A stretch of DNA of 64,000 bases from Salinibacterium xinjiangense (GTDB lineage: Bacteria; Actinomycetota; Actinomycetes; Actinomycetales; Microbacteriaceae). The translations under genes and the position numbers were made by a program. The notes below the pieces were generated by a model, which did not search any database, was not told the DNA's origin, and saw only the letters and a program-made list of their open reading frames with translations. The stretch spans positions 682,001 through 746,000 of the forward strand of contig NZ_BMLC01000001.1 of the NCBI RefSeq assembly GCF_014645015.1, written 5' to 3'. Of the stretch, positions 34,025 through 42,780 are shown one piece after another (within the stretch, counting starts at the first letter, position 1; each line of letters starts with the position of its first letter).

Positions 34025-34213
34025 GGGACGTCGGCGCGCGCGATGTTTGACGTACTGCCGCGCATTGCACAGAACGGGCCCGGCGGGCCGGACGGGCTAC
34101 CGGACACGACGGGCCCAGCGGGCTGCAGGACACCACGGGCACGACGGGCACGTCGGCGCTGCCGCCTGTCCGCCACGACGGTCTGCTGCGACAGCATGCC
34201 CGTGAGAGGCCGC

Positions 34214-34219
34214 TAGCGT
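34214..34219 (+). promoter_or_regulatory. -10 element of leaderless hypothetical gene promoter
   Basis: TAGCGT, then TGTCCC, then ATG 34226. Confidence 0.5.
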
Positions 34220-34225
34220 TGTCCC

Positions 34226-34669
34226 ATGAGGGTTCCCCGGGCACTGTTGCTGGTCGCCGCCGTTGCGATGGTGGCGGGGTTCGGGATGCTCGCGCAGCTG
34301 TTGTTCGCTGGCGCCGAGCCGAGCGAGCAGACGTTCACGGGCTTCTACAGTTCAGACAGCGACATCCGGGTCACGAATCTGACCATCAACGGCGGACACG
34401 TCGCAGTGGGTTACTCGGTGGATGTGCTCGTCGTTCCGAATGGGGTATCCACGGGCATCCGGTGCGGCATGGTCGACACCAGCGGGCGGCTCGACTTCTT
34501 CGAGGCCAGTCGCACGCGTGCTGGAACAGGGACGTGGACCCGGCTCGCGTTCGAGGCGAACTTCGAACTACCCGAACTCACCCTGGGTATGCGGTGTTCA
34601 CCGGATCACGCGGGCCAGTTGACCGTGATCTTCCGTGATGCCGAACTGCATGCCACCGTCATCGACTAG
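34226..34669 (+). CDS. Hypothetical exported or membrane-anchored protein
   Basis: A 147-residue protein with an N-terminal hydrophobic segment (residues 5-28, LLLVAAVAMVAGFGMLAQLL) followed by a beta-rich domain. The two cysteines (IRCGMV and MRCSPD) lie in the predicted extracytoplasmic part and could form a disulfide. No lipobox or family motif was recognised. Its stop overlaps the gltA stop on the other strand (CTAG at 34666-34669). GC-rich coding bias and a leaderless promoter support it as a real gene; function unknown. Confidence 0.65.
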   Translation: MRVPRALLLVAAVAMVAGFGMLAQLLFAGAEPSEQTFTGFYSSDSDIRVTNLTINGGHVAVGYSVDVLVVPNGVSTGIRCGMVDTSGRLDFFEASRTRAGTGTWTRLAFEANFELPELTLGMRCSPDHAGQLTVIFRDAELHATVID

Positions 34670-35961
34670 CGCTGCGGCCAGTTTCTGACCTCGGAGCCCG
34701 TGTACAACTGCTGCGGGCGGCCGATCTTGGTCATGGGATCTTCGTTCATCTCGCGCCAGTTCGCGATCCACCCGGGAAGGCGGCCTATGGCGAACAGCAC
34801 CGTGAACATCCGGGACGGGAATCCCATCGCCTTGTAGATCACGCCGGTGTAGAAGTCGACGTTCGGGTAGAGCCTGCGCTCGATGAAGTAGTCGTCCGCG
34901 AGCGCTACCGCCTCGAGCTCCTTGGCGATGTCGAGGAGGTCGTCCTTGACGCCGAGAGCCGCAAGCACCTCGTCCGCGCTCTCCTTGACGAGAGTCGCGC
35001 GCGGGTCGAAGCTCTTGTACACGCGGTGGCCGAAGCCCATCAGGCGGATGCCGTCTTCCTTGTTCTTGACACGTTCGACGAACTTCTCGACGCCCTCACC
35101 TGACGCTTTGATCTCGGCGAGCATCTTCAGCACGGCCTCGTTCGCGCCGCCATGGAGCGGCCCGTAGAGGGCGTTGATCCCGGCGGAGATCGAGGCGAAG
35201 ATGTTGGCCTCGGTCGAACCGACGAGCCGCACCGTCGACGTCGAGGCGTTCTGCTCGTGGTCTTCGTGCAGGATCAGCAGGCGGTCGAGCGCCTTGGACA
35301 GCACGGGGTTGACCTCGTAAGGCTCTGCGTGATTGCCGAAGTTCAGTTTCAGGAAGTTGTCGACGAAGCTCAGGCTGTTATCCGGGTACAGGAGGGCCTG
35401 GCCGAGGCTCTTCTTGTGCGCGTACGCGGCGATGACGGGCAGCTTGGCCAGCAAACGAATGGTCGAGATCTCGACCTGCTCAGGATCGCGGACATTGAGC
35501 GAGTCTTCGTAGTACGTCGACAGCGCAGACACGGCGCTCGACAGCACCGACATGGGATGCGCGTTGGGCGGAAGCGCATCGAAAAAGCGGCGCAGGTCTT
35601 CGTGCAGGAGCGTGTGTCGACGCACCTTCTCGTCGAACTCCCCGAGCTGGTCGGCTGTGGGCAGCTCGCCGTAGATCAGCAGCCAGGCGACCTCGAGGTA
35701 CGTCGAGTTTTTGGCGACGTCTTCGATGGCGTAGCCGCGATACCGCAGGATGCCCTTGTCGCCGTCGATGAAGGTGATCGCACTGCGTGTGGACGCGGTG
35801 TTGACGAAACCCTGATCGAGAGCCGTATACCCGGTCTGCTTCATGAAAGTGGAGATGTCGATGGAGTCGTGGCCATCAGTGCCCCGGATCACCGGGAACT
35901 CGGCGCTCCCGCCAGGAAAGTGGAGGGTGGCCTTCTCGGGGACTGGACCGGCTGCATTCAC
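34666..35961 (-). CDS. gltA: Citrate synthase (type II)
   Basis: A 431-residue enzyme. The citrate synthase signature GFGHRVYKSFDPRA contains an active-site His, and LYGPLHGGANEAV and NAHPMSVLSSAVS are the other His and loop regions. It condenses acetyl-CoA with oxaloacetate in the TCA cycle. The start is GTG 35961. A TAAGCT box (35973-35968, minus strand) lies 6 nt upstream, so gltA has its own leaderless promoter although dapC lies upstream on the same strand. Confidence 0.95.
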   Translation of the reverse strand: MNAAGPVPEKATLHFPGGSAEFPVIRGTDGHDSIDISTFMKQTGYTALDQGFVNTASTRSAITFIDGDKGILRYRGYAIEDVAKNSTYLEVAWLLIYGELPTADQLGEFDEKVRRHTLLHEDLRRFFDALPPNAHPMSVLSSAVSALSTYYEDSLNVRDPEQVEISTIRLLAKLPVIAAYAHKKSLGQALLYPDNSLSFVDNFLKLNFGNHAEPYEVNPVLSKALDRLLILHEDHEQNASTSTVRLVGSTEANIFASISAGINALYGPLHGGANEAVLKMLAEIKASGEGVEKFVERVKNKEDGIRLMGFGHRVYKSFDPRATLVKESADEVLAALGVKDDLLDIAKELEAVALADDYFIERRLYPNVDFYTGVIYKAMGFPSRMFTVLFAIGRLPGWIANWREMNEDPMTKIGRPQQLYTGSEVRNWPQR

Positions 35962-35967
35962 GCCTAC

Positions 35968-35973
35968 AGCTTA
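35968..35973 (-). promoter_or_regulatory. -10 element of leaderless gltA promoter
   Basis: TAAGCT, then GTAGGC, then GTG 35961. Confidence 0.5.
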
Positions 35974-36033
35974 GGGTGCGGCTCCGACTACTGTCACATG
36001 ACCCAAAGGATGCTGCTGCGGGTTGTAGATATT

Positions 36034-37125
36034 CTACAGGGCCAATCGAGCGATAGCGGTGTCGATGTCTGGATCCGTGGCCGTCAGGGCAATGCGTACG
36101 TGTTGCGCCGGTTTCTCATTGTAGAAGGAGCCGGGGACCACCAGAATGCCGAGCTCGGCGAATTCGGCGACGGATGCCCAGGAATCCTGCCCCTTCGTCG
36201 CCCAGAGGTACAGCCCGCCCTCGCTGTGGTCGACCGTGTATCCGGCGGCCTCGACAGCCGGCCGCAACCGTGCGCGGCGGGCGCGATACAACTCGCGCTG
36301 GACCGCCACGTGCTCTTCGTCTTCGAGGGCGGCAATCATGGCCTGCTGCACCGGTGCTGGAGGGATGAGCCCGAGGTGCTTGCGCACGGCAAGCAGTTCG
36401 CCGATAACCCTGCTGCATCCCGCAGCGAAAGCCGCACGGTAGCCCGCGAGGTTGGACTGCTTGCTCAACGAATAGACAGCGAGCACGTTCCTGCGGTCGT
36501 CGCCGATCACACGGGGATCGAGGATCGACGGTGTACCGGACTCGGATTCCCAGCTCAACTCGGCGTAGCATTCGTCACCCGCGATGACCGCACCCAGCTC
36601 GCGCGCCCGAGTGACGGCCGCTCGCAGCTCGTCCACGGACAGAACTCGGCCGTCAGGGTTGCCGGGGCTGTTCACCCAGACGAGCCTGGTGTTCTCAGGC
36701 CACTCTGCCGGATCGTCTGAGGCCACGACCGTTGCCCCGACGACGGCGGCTCCGATGGCGTAGGTCGGATAGGCGATCGCGGGCTGGACGACGACGTCCC
36801 CCTTGCCGAGCCCGAGAAGCATAGGCATGAGGGCGATCAGCTCCTTGGAGCCGATAGTCGGGAGCACATTGCCCACCGAGAGGCCGCTTACTCCCCTGCG
36901 ACGCTCGAACCACTCGACGATCGCTTCACGAAGCGCTGGCGTGCCCATCGTCTGCGGGTACGCGTGCGCGTCTGTCGCTGCGGCCAGTGCGTTCCTGACC
37001 ACGTCCGGGGTCGCATCCACCGGGGAACCGATCGAGAGGTCGACCATTCCGCCCGAATGCGCTTTCGCACGCTCGTTGTAGGGCGTGAGGGAATCCCACG
37101 GAAAGTCGGGAAGCTCGAGGCTCAT
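36034..37125 (-). CDS. dapC: Succinyldiaminopimelate aminotransferase
   Basis: A 363-residue fold-type I aminotransferase. It starts [18 protein letters not shown], the actinobacterial DapC opening. It carries [13 protein letters not shown] for PLP contact, [14 protein letters not shown], and [13 protein letters not shown] with the Schiff-base Lys. It makes N-succinyl-L,L-diaminopimelate from the keto acid, the step between DapD and DapE. ATG 37125 overlaps the ferredoxin stop (ATGA), a coupling often seen for fdxA-dapC in Actinobacteria. Confidence 0.92.
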   Translation of the reverse strand: MSLELPDFPWDSLTPYNERAKAHSGGMVDLSIGSPVDATPDVVRNALAAATDAHAYPQTMGTPALREAIVEWFERRRGVSGLSVGNVLPTIGSKELIALMPMLLGLGKGDVVVQPAIAYPTYAIGAAVVGATVVASDDPAEWPENTRLVWVNSPGNPDGRVLSVDELRAAVTRARELGAVIAGDECYAELSWESESGTPSILDPRVIGDDRRNVLAVYSLSKQSNLAGYRAAFAAGCSRVIGELLAVRKHLGLIPPAPVQQAMIAALEDEEHVAVQRELYRARRARLRPAVEAAGYTVDHSEGGLYLWATKGQDSWASVAEFAELGILVVPGSFYNEKPAQHVRIALTATDPDIDTAIARLAL

Positions 37126-37451
37126 TCTGACGAGCCGCCACCTTCGGGCAGCGCTGCGATGAGTTCGTGATCCTTGTGAATGACGCCGACCTTGGCGGCT
37201 CCACCGGGCGAGCCGACGTCGTCGAAGAATTCGACGTTCGCTTTGTAGTACGCCGCCCACTTGTCTGGCAGGTCGTCTTCGTAGTAGATGGCTTCGACCG
37301 GGCAGACCGGCTCGCAGGCGCCGCAGTCGACGCATTCGTCCGGATGGATGTACAACATCCGGTCGCCTTCATAGATGCAGTCGACCGGGCATTCGTCGAT
37401 ACAGGCGCGGTCCTTGAGATCGACGCAGGGCTGGGCGATGACGTACGTCAC
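37122..37451 (-). CDS. fdxA: 7Fe ferredoxin (3Fe-4S + 4Fe-4S)
   Basis: A 109-residue ferredoxin. Cysteines at positions 9, 17, 21, 25, 40, 43, 46 and 50 match the FdxA pattern of one [3Fe-4S] and one [4Fe-4S] cluster ([11 protein letters not shown] and [17 protein letters not shown]). It is a cytoplasmic electron carrier. The start is GTG 37451, which overlaps the mshB stop as GTGA and has no clear Shine-Dalgarno, so translation likely depends on coupling. The C-terminal 45 residues are the usual extension of this family. Confidence 0.93.
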   Translation of the reverse strand: MTYVIAQPCVDLKDRACIDECPVDCIYEGDRMLYIHPDECVDCGACEPVCPVEAIYYEDDLPDKWAAYYKANVEFFDDVGSPGGAAKVGVIHKDHELIAALPEGGGSSE

Positions 37452-38614
37452 AGGAGATCAGAACCTTTCGAAGCAGAGGCTCCAATATTACCGCGTTTGA
37501 GACTGGGAACCGGTCGCGTGAACCGCGGCCACGACAGCACGACTGCGGCGATGATCACGGGAGCGTAGGTCCACGTGTATCCGGCGGGGTTGGCGGGCAC
37601 CAGCACGCTGCCACCGGACGTCTGGATGGCAAGGAGCGCCGACGCCCCGAGCAGGCCGATTGCGGCGCAACCGGCGACGATCCGGGTCTCGAAGACGATG
37701 CGGAGCCCGGCGAGGATCGCGGCAGTCACGATCACGGCCGTGATGATGCCCCAGGGGATCACCAGCGGCCCCACGGCGACGCTCGCCTGGTGGGCCGCAG
37801 TCAGGGTCGCTCCAGCGAAGGCACCGAGCAGGGCGGCCACCACGAGCGCAGATACCCGGCTCACGAGGCTCTGGTCGTGGAATCCAGAAGCGCCGGCGGG
37901 ATGCACCCTGGTGTACGTCTCCGTCGCGGCGATGGGGCGCGGCCCGCCGGATGACAGCGAGAACCGGTCGCCGTCGAGCGTGACCTGGGTTCGGTGAGCC
38001 GCGAGCGCTGCACGTTTGCGCTCGAGCACAGGCTGCGCATCCACCCGGAATGGGCCCGGCTTCGAACCGGGGCTGTCGACCACATAGAACGGCACCCCGA
38101 CGACTTCGGCTGCGGCACGGGTCGCATCGTGGGCCCTCACATGATCAGGATGCCCGTAGCCGCCATCTGCGGCATAACTCACCACGACGTCGGGCTCTCG
38201 GTCGATGATCACGGTCGCGATGTCTGCCGCAACGTCACCCAACTCGGCCGCGGACAGGGATTCAGGGTCCATGGGGTGCAGCGCCTGCGCGCCGTTCGCG
38301 CCCCACTGCATACCGGAGTCGAGGTAGCGGCGAGGAGGCCGCGCCTCCCAGCGGGCACCGTCGAGCCCCAGTAACAGGTGGTCCGTGACGCCGAGTGCGG
38401 CAAGGGCATCCCCCAGCTCCCGCTCGCGCTCGGAAGCCAGCCCGACTCCGGAGAGGTGCTGCAGTTCTGATGGGATGATCTCACCCCGTTCGCCGCGCGT
38501 GCACGTGAGCACGGTCACGATGGCACCACGCTCGACAAGGGTGGCGATGGCGGCACCGGTGGCGATCGTCTCGTCATCCGGGTGGGCGTGTACGAACAGC
38601 ACTCGCTCAGGCAT
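37448..38614 (-). CDS. mshB: MshB-like PIG-L deacetylase fused to a four-helix membrane domain
   Basis: A 388-residue protein. The N-terminal 250 residues are a LmbE/PIG-L zinc deacetylase with [13 protein letters not shown] and [14 protein letters not shown], as in MshB, which deacetylates GlcNAc-inositol in mycothiol synthesis. From about residue 265 there are four TM helices ([18 protein letters not shown] onward), resembling the actinobacterial DUF6113-type membrane domain usually encoded separately. A GAGGGAG ribosome-binding site precedes ATG 38614. The deacetylase specificity (mycothiol intermediate or other) is inferred from motifs only. Confidence 0.83.
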   Translation of the reverse strand: MPERVLFVHAHPDDETIATGAAIATLVERGAIVTVLTCTRGERGEIIPSELQHLSGVGLASERERELGDALAALGVTDHLLLGLDGARWEARPPRRYLDSGMQWGANGAQALHPMDPESLSAAELGDVAADIATVIIDREPDVVVSYAADGGYGHPDHVRAHDATRAAAEVVGVPFYVVDSPGSKPGPFRVDAQPVLERKRAALAAHRTQVTLDGDRFSLSSGGPRPIAATETYTRVHPAGASGFHDQSLVSRVSALVVAALLGAFAGATLTAAHQASVAVGPLVIPWGIITAVIVTAAILAGLRIVFETRIVAGCAAIGLLGASALLAIQTSGGSVLVPANPAGYTWTYAPVIIAAVVLSWPRFTRPVPSLKRGNIGASASKGSDLL

Positions 38615-38666
38615 GCATCTCCCTCATTCATCCGACTAGACAGGATACGCACAGGTGGGTATCGTC

Positions 38667-38692
38667 TAATTTGTTAGGTAAGGCTTACCAAT
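38667..38692 (+). promoter_or_regulatory. efeU promoter with DtxR/IdeR-type operator
   Basis: A -10-like TAATTT (38667-38672) is followed directly by TTAGGTAAGGCTTACCAAT (38674-38692). Its core GGTAAG-G-CTTACC is a perfect palindrome and closely matches the iron box recognised by DtxR/IdeR (TTAGGTTAGSCTAACCTAA). The operator would cover the transcription start, so iron-replete repressor should shut off efeUOB. Confidence 0.7.
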
Positions 38693-38714
38693 ACTCCTCC
38701 ATCGAAAGCTGCCC

Positions 38715-39593
38715 GTGCTCTCTAACTTCCTGATCGGCCTCCGCGAAGGCCTCGAGGCCGGTCTCATCGTCGGCATCCTTGTGGCCTACCTCAATAAGAT
38801 CAACCGCCGCGACGTCCTGCCGCGACTGTGGATGGGCATCGGAGCGGCCATCGCGATCTCCCTGCTGACCGGCGCCATCCTGACCTGGGGCCCATACGGC
38901 CTGAGCTTCCAGGGCAAAGAGATCCTCGGGGGCAGCCTCTCGATTATCGCGGTCTCCCTCGTCACCTGGATGATCTTCTGGATGGGCCGGCACGCCCGCA
39001 ACCTCAAGGGCGAACTGCAGTCGAAGCTCGACGCCGCGGTGATGGGTGCGGGCCTGGGCATCATCGTGGTCGGCTTCGCCAGTGTCGCTCGCGAGGGCGT
39101 CGAGACGGCGCTGTTCATCTGGGCGAGCGTGAATTCGGGCTCGAAGGCGGCGCTCGGCACGACCGCAGCGCTCGTGGGCATCCTGGTGTCGGTCGTGATC
39201 GCGTATCTGATCTTCCGGGGACTCGTACGCATCAACCTCTCCCGCTTCTTCACCTGGACTGGCCTGTTCCTGATCATCGTCGCCGCCGGTGTGCTCGCCT
39301 ACGGCATCGGTGACCTGCAGGAGGCCGGAATGATCCCCGGCAACGACCAGATCGCGTTCAGCCTTGCTGCGATCATCCCGCCGTCCAGCTGGTACGGCAC
39401 GGTGCTCGGCGGGCTCTTCAACTTCACGCCAGAACCCACCTGGGCCAGGGTCATCGTCTGGCTCGCGTATGTCGCCGTGGTCACCCCGCTGTTCCTGCGC
39501 ATCGTTGGCGCAGGCCGAGCGACCACTACGGCGGTCGCGCCAAAACTCGATATCAGCACAGCGTCTCCCGTCGCCGCCAACAGCCACGGCTGA
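38715..39593 (+). CDS. efeU: Ferrous iron permease EfeU (FTR1 family)
   Basis: A 292-residue permease with seven TM helices. The two REGxE iron-binding motifs are present: REGLE (about residues 10-14) and REGVE in SVAREGVETALFIWAS. It moves iron across the cytoplasmic membrane using EfeO and EfeB. It is first of an efeU-efeO-efeB operon with an iron-box operator 23 bp upstream of GTG 38715. Confidence 0.95.
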   Translation: MLSNFLIGLREGLEAGLIVGILVAYLNKINRRDVLPRLWMGIGAAIAISLLTGAILTWGPYGLSFQGKEILGGSLSIIAVSLVTWMIFWMGRHARNLKGELQSKLDAAVMGAGLGIIVVGFASVAREGVETALFIWASVNSGSKAALGTTAALVGILVSVVIAYLIFRGLVRINLSRFFTWTGLFLIIVAAGVLAYGIGDLQEAGMIPGNDQIAFSLAAIIPPSSWYGTVLGGLFNFTPEPTWARVIVWLAYVAVVTPLFLRIVGAGRATTTAVAPKLDISTASPVAANSHG

Positions 39594-39637
39594 CGCCACC
39601 TCACCTCTGCCAGCACCCCAGACCCAGGAGCGCAGCC

Positions 39638-40852
39638 ATGCCCCAACGACTAATCATCGGCGCCGCCGGAGCCGCGGCCCTCGCCCTCGCCCTCTCGGGT
39701 TGCGTACCCAACAGTGCGGCATCGACAACGGCGTTGACGGTGGATGTCACGGACGACACGTGTGTCGTGTCCGAAACCACCGCGGCCGCCGGGGCCATCC
39801 CGTTCTCGATCACGAACGCCGGCACCGGAGTCAACGAGTTCTACATCTACGCGGAGGACAAGCTCCGCATCGTCGGCGAGAAAGAGAACATCACTCCTGG
39901 CCAGTCCGTCTCACTGGTCGCCCAGCTCGATCCAGGCACCTACTACACGGCGTGCAGGTTCGAGCGAGCAGGTTCACCCATCGGGCTGGCCGAGTTCACC
40001 GTGACCGGCGAAGCCGCGCTCGGCACCGGGGCGCAGCAGGAACAGTCCGAGCAGGCCGTCACAAACTACATCGCCTACATCAAGCAGCAGGTCGCCGAGC
40101 TGACGCCCCGGGTCACGGCCTTCGCTGGCGCCTATGCAGCCAACGATGACGAGACCGCCCGCTCCCTCTTCGCGAGCGCTCGGCTCTCCTACGAGCGCAT
40201 CGAGCCGACGGCCGAGGCTTTCGGCGACCTCGACCCCAAAATCGATTACCGCGAAGTGGATGCCGTCGCCGAGGGCATCGACTGGACTGGCTTCCACCGC
40301 ATGGAGAAAGACCTGTGGGTTCCGGGCGCTTCAGACCTGAATTCAGACGGTCAGCCGGCGCTCGTCGACTGGGCGCCGTCCACGCCCGTCGAGCGCCAGC
40401 AGTTCGCCGACGGGCTCGTCGAGAACGTGAAGGAGCTGTCAGCCCTGGTCAATGCCGATGACTTCTCGGTGAGCGTGGCCGACATCAGCAACGGTGCCAT
40501 CGCCCTGCTCGACGAGGTGGCCGTCGGCAAGATCTCCGGCGAGGAGGACTGGTGGTCGCACACCGACCTCTTCGACCTCTACGGCAATGTCGAGGGCGCC
40601 GAGGTGGCCTTCGGCACCGTGAGGGGTATCGCGACCACGAGCGACGCCGAAGGCGCAGCCCTCGCCGACGACATCGAGACCGAGTTCGCCGCATTGAAAA
40701 CGTTGCTCGGCACCTACGGCAGCATCGATTCCGGATTCACCAGCTACGACACCGTCACCAGCGCGCAGCGCAAAGACATCTCCGACCAGGTCAATGCCTT
40801 GGCAGAGCCACTGTCGAAGCTCACGCACACCGTGCTCGGCATCGCCGACTGA
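39638..40852 (+). CDS. efeO: Iron-uptake lipoprotein EfeO
   Basis: A 404-residue lipoprotein. The signal peptide ends in a lipobox LSGC with Cys22. A cupredoxin-like domain (about residues 28-130) is followed by a peptidase M75 (imelysin-like) domain containing HxxE in GFHRMEKDLW. It captures ferric or ferrous iron outside the membrane and feeds EfeU. The start ATG 39638 lies 45 bp after efeU, with a GGAG element about 10 nt upstream. Confidence 0.93.
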   Translation: MPQRLIIGAAGAAALALALSGCVPNSAASTTALTVDVTDDTCVVSETTAAAGAIPFSITNAGTGVNEFYIYAEDKLRIVGEKENITPGQSVSLVAQLDPGTYYTACRFERAGSPIGLAEFTVTGEAALGTGAQQEQSEQAVTNYIAYIKQQVAELTPRVTAFAGAYAANDDETARSLFASARLSYERIEPTAEAFGDLDPKIDYREVDAVAEGIDWTGFHRMEKDLWVPGASDLNSDGQPALVDWAPSTPVERQQFADGLVENVKELSALVNADDFSVSVADISNGAIALLDEVAVGKISGEEDWWSHTDLFDLYGNVEGAEVAFGTVRGIATTSDAEGAALADDIETEFAALKTLLGTYGSIDSGFTSYDTVTSAQRKDISDQVNALAEPLSKLTHTVLGIAD

Positions 40853-40879
40853 CCCGACGCGCCGGCCCGCGAGAAGACG

Positions 40880-42181
40880 ATGAGACAGATGAACGAGCCA
40901 CCGGTGGGGAAGCCCGAGCGCGCGCGCACGGGACTGTCGCGCCGCGGGCTCTTCGGGCTGGCGGGAGCCGGTGTCGCCGGGGTGGCGATCGGTGGGGCAT
41001 CCGTCGGCGCAGTGGTGAGCGGCGGCGGCGCTACCAATGCCGCGGGAGTCTCGACCGCGTACCCGTTCTTCGGAGCGCACCAGGCCGGCATCACCACGCC
41101 GGCGCAGGACAGGCTGCATTTCGCGGCGTTCGATCTCTCGGCGACGACCTCTCGAGACGACCTCATCGCGCTGCTCAAGGACTGGTCGTTCGCGGCGGCC
41201 CGCATGACCCAGGGCCAGGATGTCAGCGAATCCGGTGCCGTGAATGGCTCCCCGCTCGCCCCGCCAGACGACACGGGCGAGGCGCTCAACCTGCCCGCGA
41301 GCGGCCTGACGATCACGATCGGGTTCGGCCCCACGCTCTTCACCACCGACGATGGTGTGGACCGCTTCGGAATCGCGAGCAAGAAGCCCGCGCTGCTGGC
41401 CAGCCTCCCCCGCTTCTCCGGGGACGCCCTGAAGCCCGGAAACGGCGGTGGCGACTTGTGCATCCAGGCCTGCGCCGACGATCCCCAGGTCGCGGTACAC
41501 GCCATCCGAAACCTCACCCGCATCGCGTTCGGTCGCGCATCCATCCGCTGGTCGCAACTGGGGTTCGGCCGCACCTCGTCGACCTCGACGTCACAGGTGA
41601 CGCCGCGAAACCTGTTCGGCTTCAAGGATGGAACGGCCAATATCAAGGCCGAAGACCCCATGACCGTCAACGACCAGGTCTGGGTCGGTACCGACGACGC
41701 AGCCTGGCTCGCCGGCGGCAGCTATCTCGTGACACGCAAGATCCGCATGATCATCGAAGCGTGGGATCGCGTCATGCTCGGAGAGCAGGAGAAGGTGATC
41801 GGCCGCAGCAAGGGCGAGGGGGCGCCGCTCTCCGGCGGCACCGAGTTCTCTCCGGTCGACCTCGAGGCAGAGGGCGCCGCAGGCCAGCCGCTCATCGATT
41901 CGAACGCACACGTCAGGCTCGCGCACTCGTCGATGACGAAGGGTTCGCAGTTGCTGCGCCGCGGCTACAATTTCGTCGATGGCAATGACGAGTTGGGACG
42001 GCTGGATGCCGGACTCTTCTTCATCTCGTTCCAGCGCTCTCCACAGCAGTTCATCGACGTCCAGTCGAGTCTGAGCCGCGATGCGCTCAATGAGTACGTC
42101 AAGCACGTGAGCTCCGGTGTCTTCGCGATACCGCCGGGCGCCGCATCCGGCAGCTACGTCGGCGCGACCCTCTTTGGCTGA
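40880..42181 (+). CDS. efeB: Dye-decolourising peroxidase EfeB, Tat substrate
   Basis: A 433-residue DyP-type haem peroxidase. An N-terminal twin-arginine signal (SRRGLFGLAGAGVAG) indicates Tat export; tatB is in the same window. The catalytic GFKDGT motif has Asp250, and His344 in NAHVRLAH is the likely proximal haem ligand. It is thought to oxidise ferrous iron or act on haem during uptake. ATG 40880 and ATG 40889 are both possible starts; the twin Arg remains near residue 20 either way. Confidence 0.93.
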   Translation: MRQMNEPPVGKPERARTGLSRRGLFGLAGAGVAGVAIGGASVGAVVSGGGATNAAGVSTAYPFFGAHQAGITTPAQDRLHFAAFDLSATTSRDDLIALLKDWSFAAARMTQGQDVSESGAVNGSPLAPPDDTGEALNLPASGLTITIGFGPTLFTTDDGVDRFGIASKKPALLASLPRFSGDALKPGNGGGDLCIQACADDPQVAVHAIRNLTRIAFGRASIRWSQLGFGRTSSTSTSQVTPRNLFGFKDGTANIKAEDPMTVNDQVWVGTDDAAWLAGGSYLVTRKIRMIIEAWDRVMLGEQEKVIGRSKGEGAPLSGGTEFSPVDLEAEGAAGQPLIDSNAHVRLAHSSMTKGSQLLRRGYNFVDGNDELGRLDAGLFFISFQRSPQQFIDVQSSLSRDALNEYVKHVSSGVFAIPPGAASGSYVGATLFG

Positions 42182-42369
42182 GGCGGATTCTCGTCAGCGG
42201 CGCCGGTGTCCTCTCTCGCCGCCACGCGCATCCGTCGCCGCCGGTGTTCCTCACTCCTGCTGCAGCCGAGTTAACCGGGCGTCATCCGGGGTGGCAGCAT
42301 GCCGAACGCCCGAGTTGCAGGAGTCATGACGGTGCGCACGCCGTAACGGTCACACGTGGCCGCGCACCG
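42182..42369. other. Intergenic DNA before the repeat island
   Basis: No gene is supported between efeB and the lipoprotein gene (42182-42780). A frame from 42244 across the repeats translates to low-complexity Arg/Ser-rich sequence and is not believed. The repeat elements inside the gap are listed separately. Confidence 0.4.
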
Positions 42370-42492
42370 CTGTCCTCCGCCCGACACCAAATGCTGTCCT
42401 CCGCCCGACACCAAATGCTGTCCTCCGCCCCGATACCAAATGCTTGCTCCCGCCCGGATACCAAATGCTTGCTCCCGCCCGGATACCAAATG
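42370..42492. repeat. Tandem repeat, five 24/25-bp units
   Basis: Units start at 42370, 42394, 42418, 42443 and 42468. The first two are identical 24-mers beginning CTGTCCTCCGCCCG and ending ACACCAAATG. The third is a hybrid, and the last two are identical 25-mers beginning CTTGCTCCCGCCCGG and ending ATACCAAATG. Every unit ends with CCAAATG, and the last runs straight into a long hairpin. Confidence 0.9.
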
Positions 42493-42561
42493 AAGGAGAT
42501 TTCTGCGTGGAGGGCGCGAGTTCCGCGCCAGCGGTTCCCGGATGCAGGAATCGCCTTCATT
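42489..42561. repeat. Large imperfect cruciform/hairpin
   Basis: Outer arms of 20 bp (42489-42508 and 42542-42561) match at 17 positions. An inner perfect stem GGCGCG-AGTTC-CGCGCC lies at 42513-42529. The 5' arm overlaps the CCAAATG end of the preceding tandem repeat. This is a REP/MITE-like structure without a coding partner. Confidence 0.75.
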
Positions 42562-42615
42562 CGGTGGATCGGACCGTGCGGGTCGAGTCGTGCGGGCAGA
42601 GTCGAGACGAGCCAA

Positions 42616-42675
42616 GCAGACCGAGCAGACCGAGCAGACCGAGCAGACCGAGCGACCACGAGCACGAGCACGAGC
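42616..42675. repeat. Short tandem repeats: (GCAGACCGA)4 and (ACGAGC)3
   Basis: Four perfect 9-bp units at 42616-42651 and three 6-bp units at 42658-42675, in non-coding DNA. Confidence 0.85.
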
Positions 42676-42780
42676 CTGGGCACGAGCCTTGGCGTGGGCG
42701 TGATGCCCGTCGCGGCCTCCGCTGACCACGCGGCCCGGGTGCGGTCTCGAGCGACCGCCGGGTATCGGGTGCGGCTGCCC

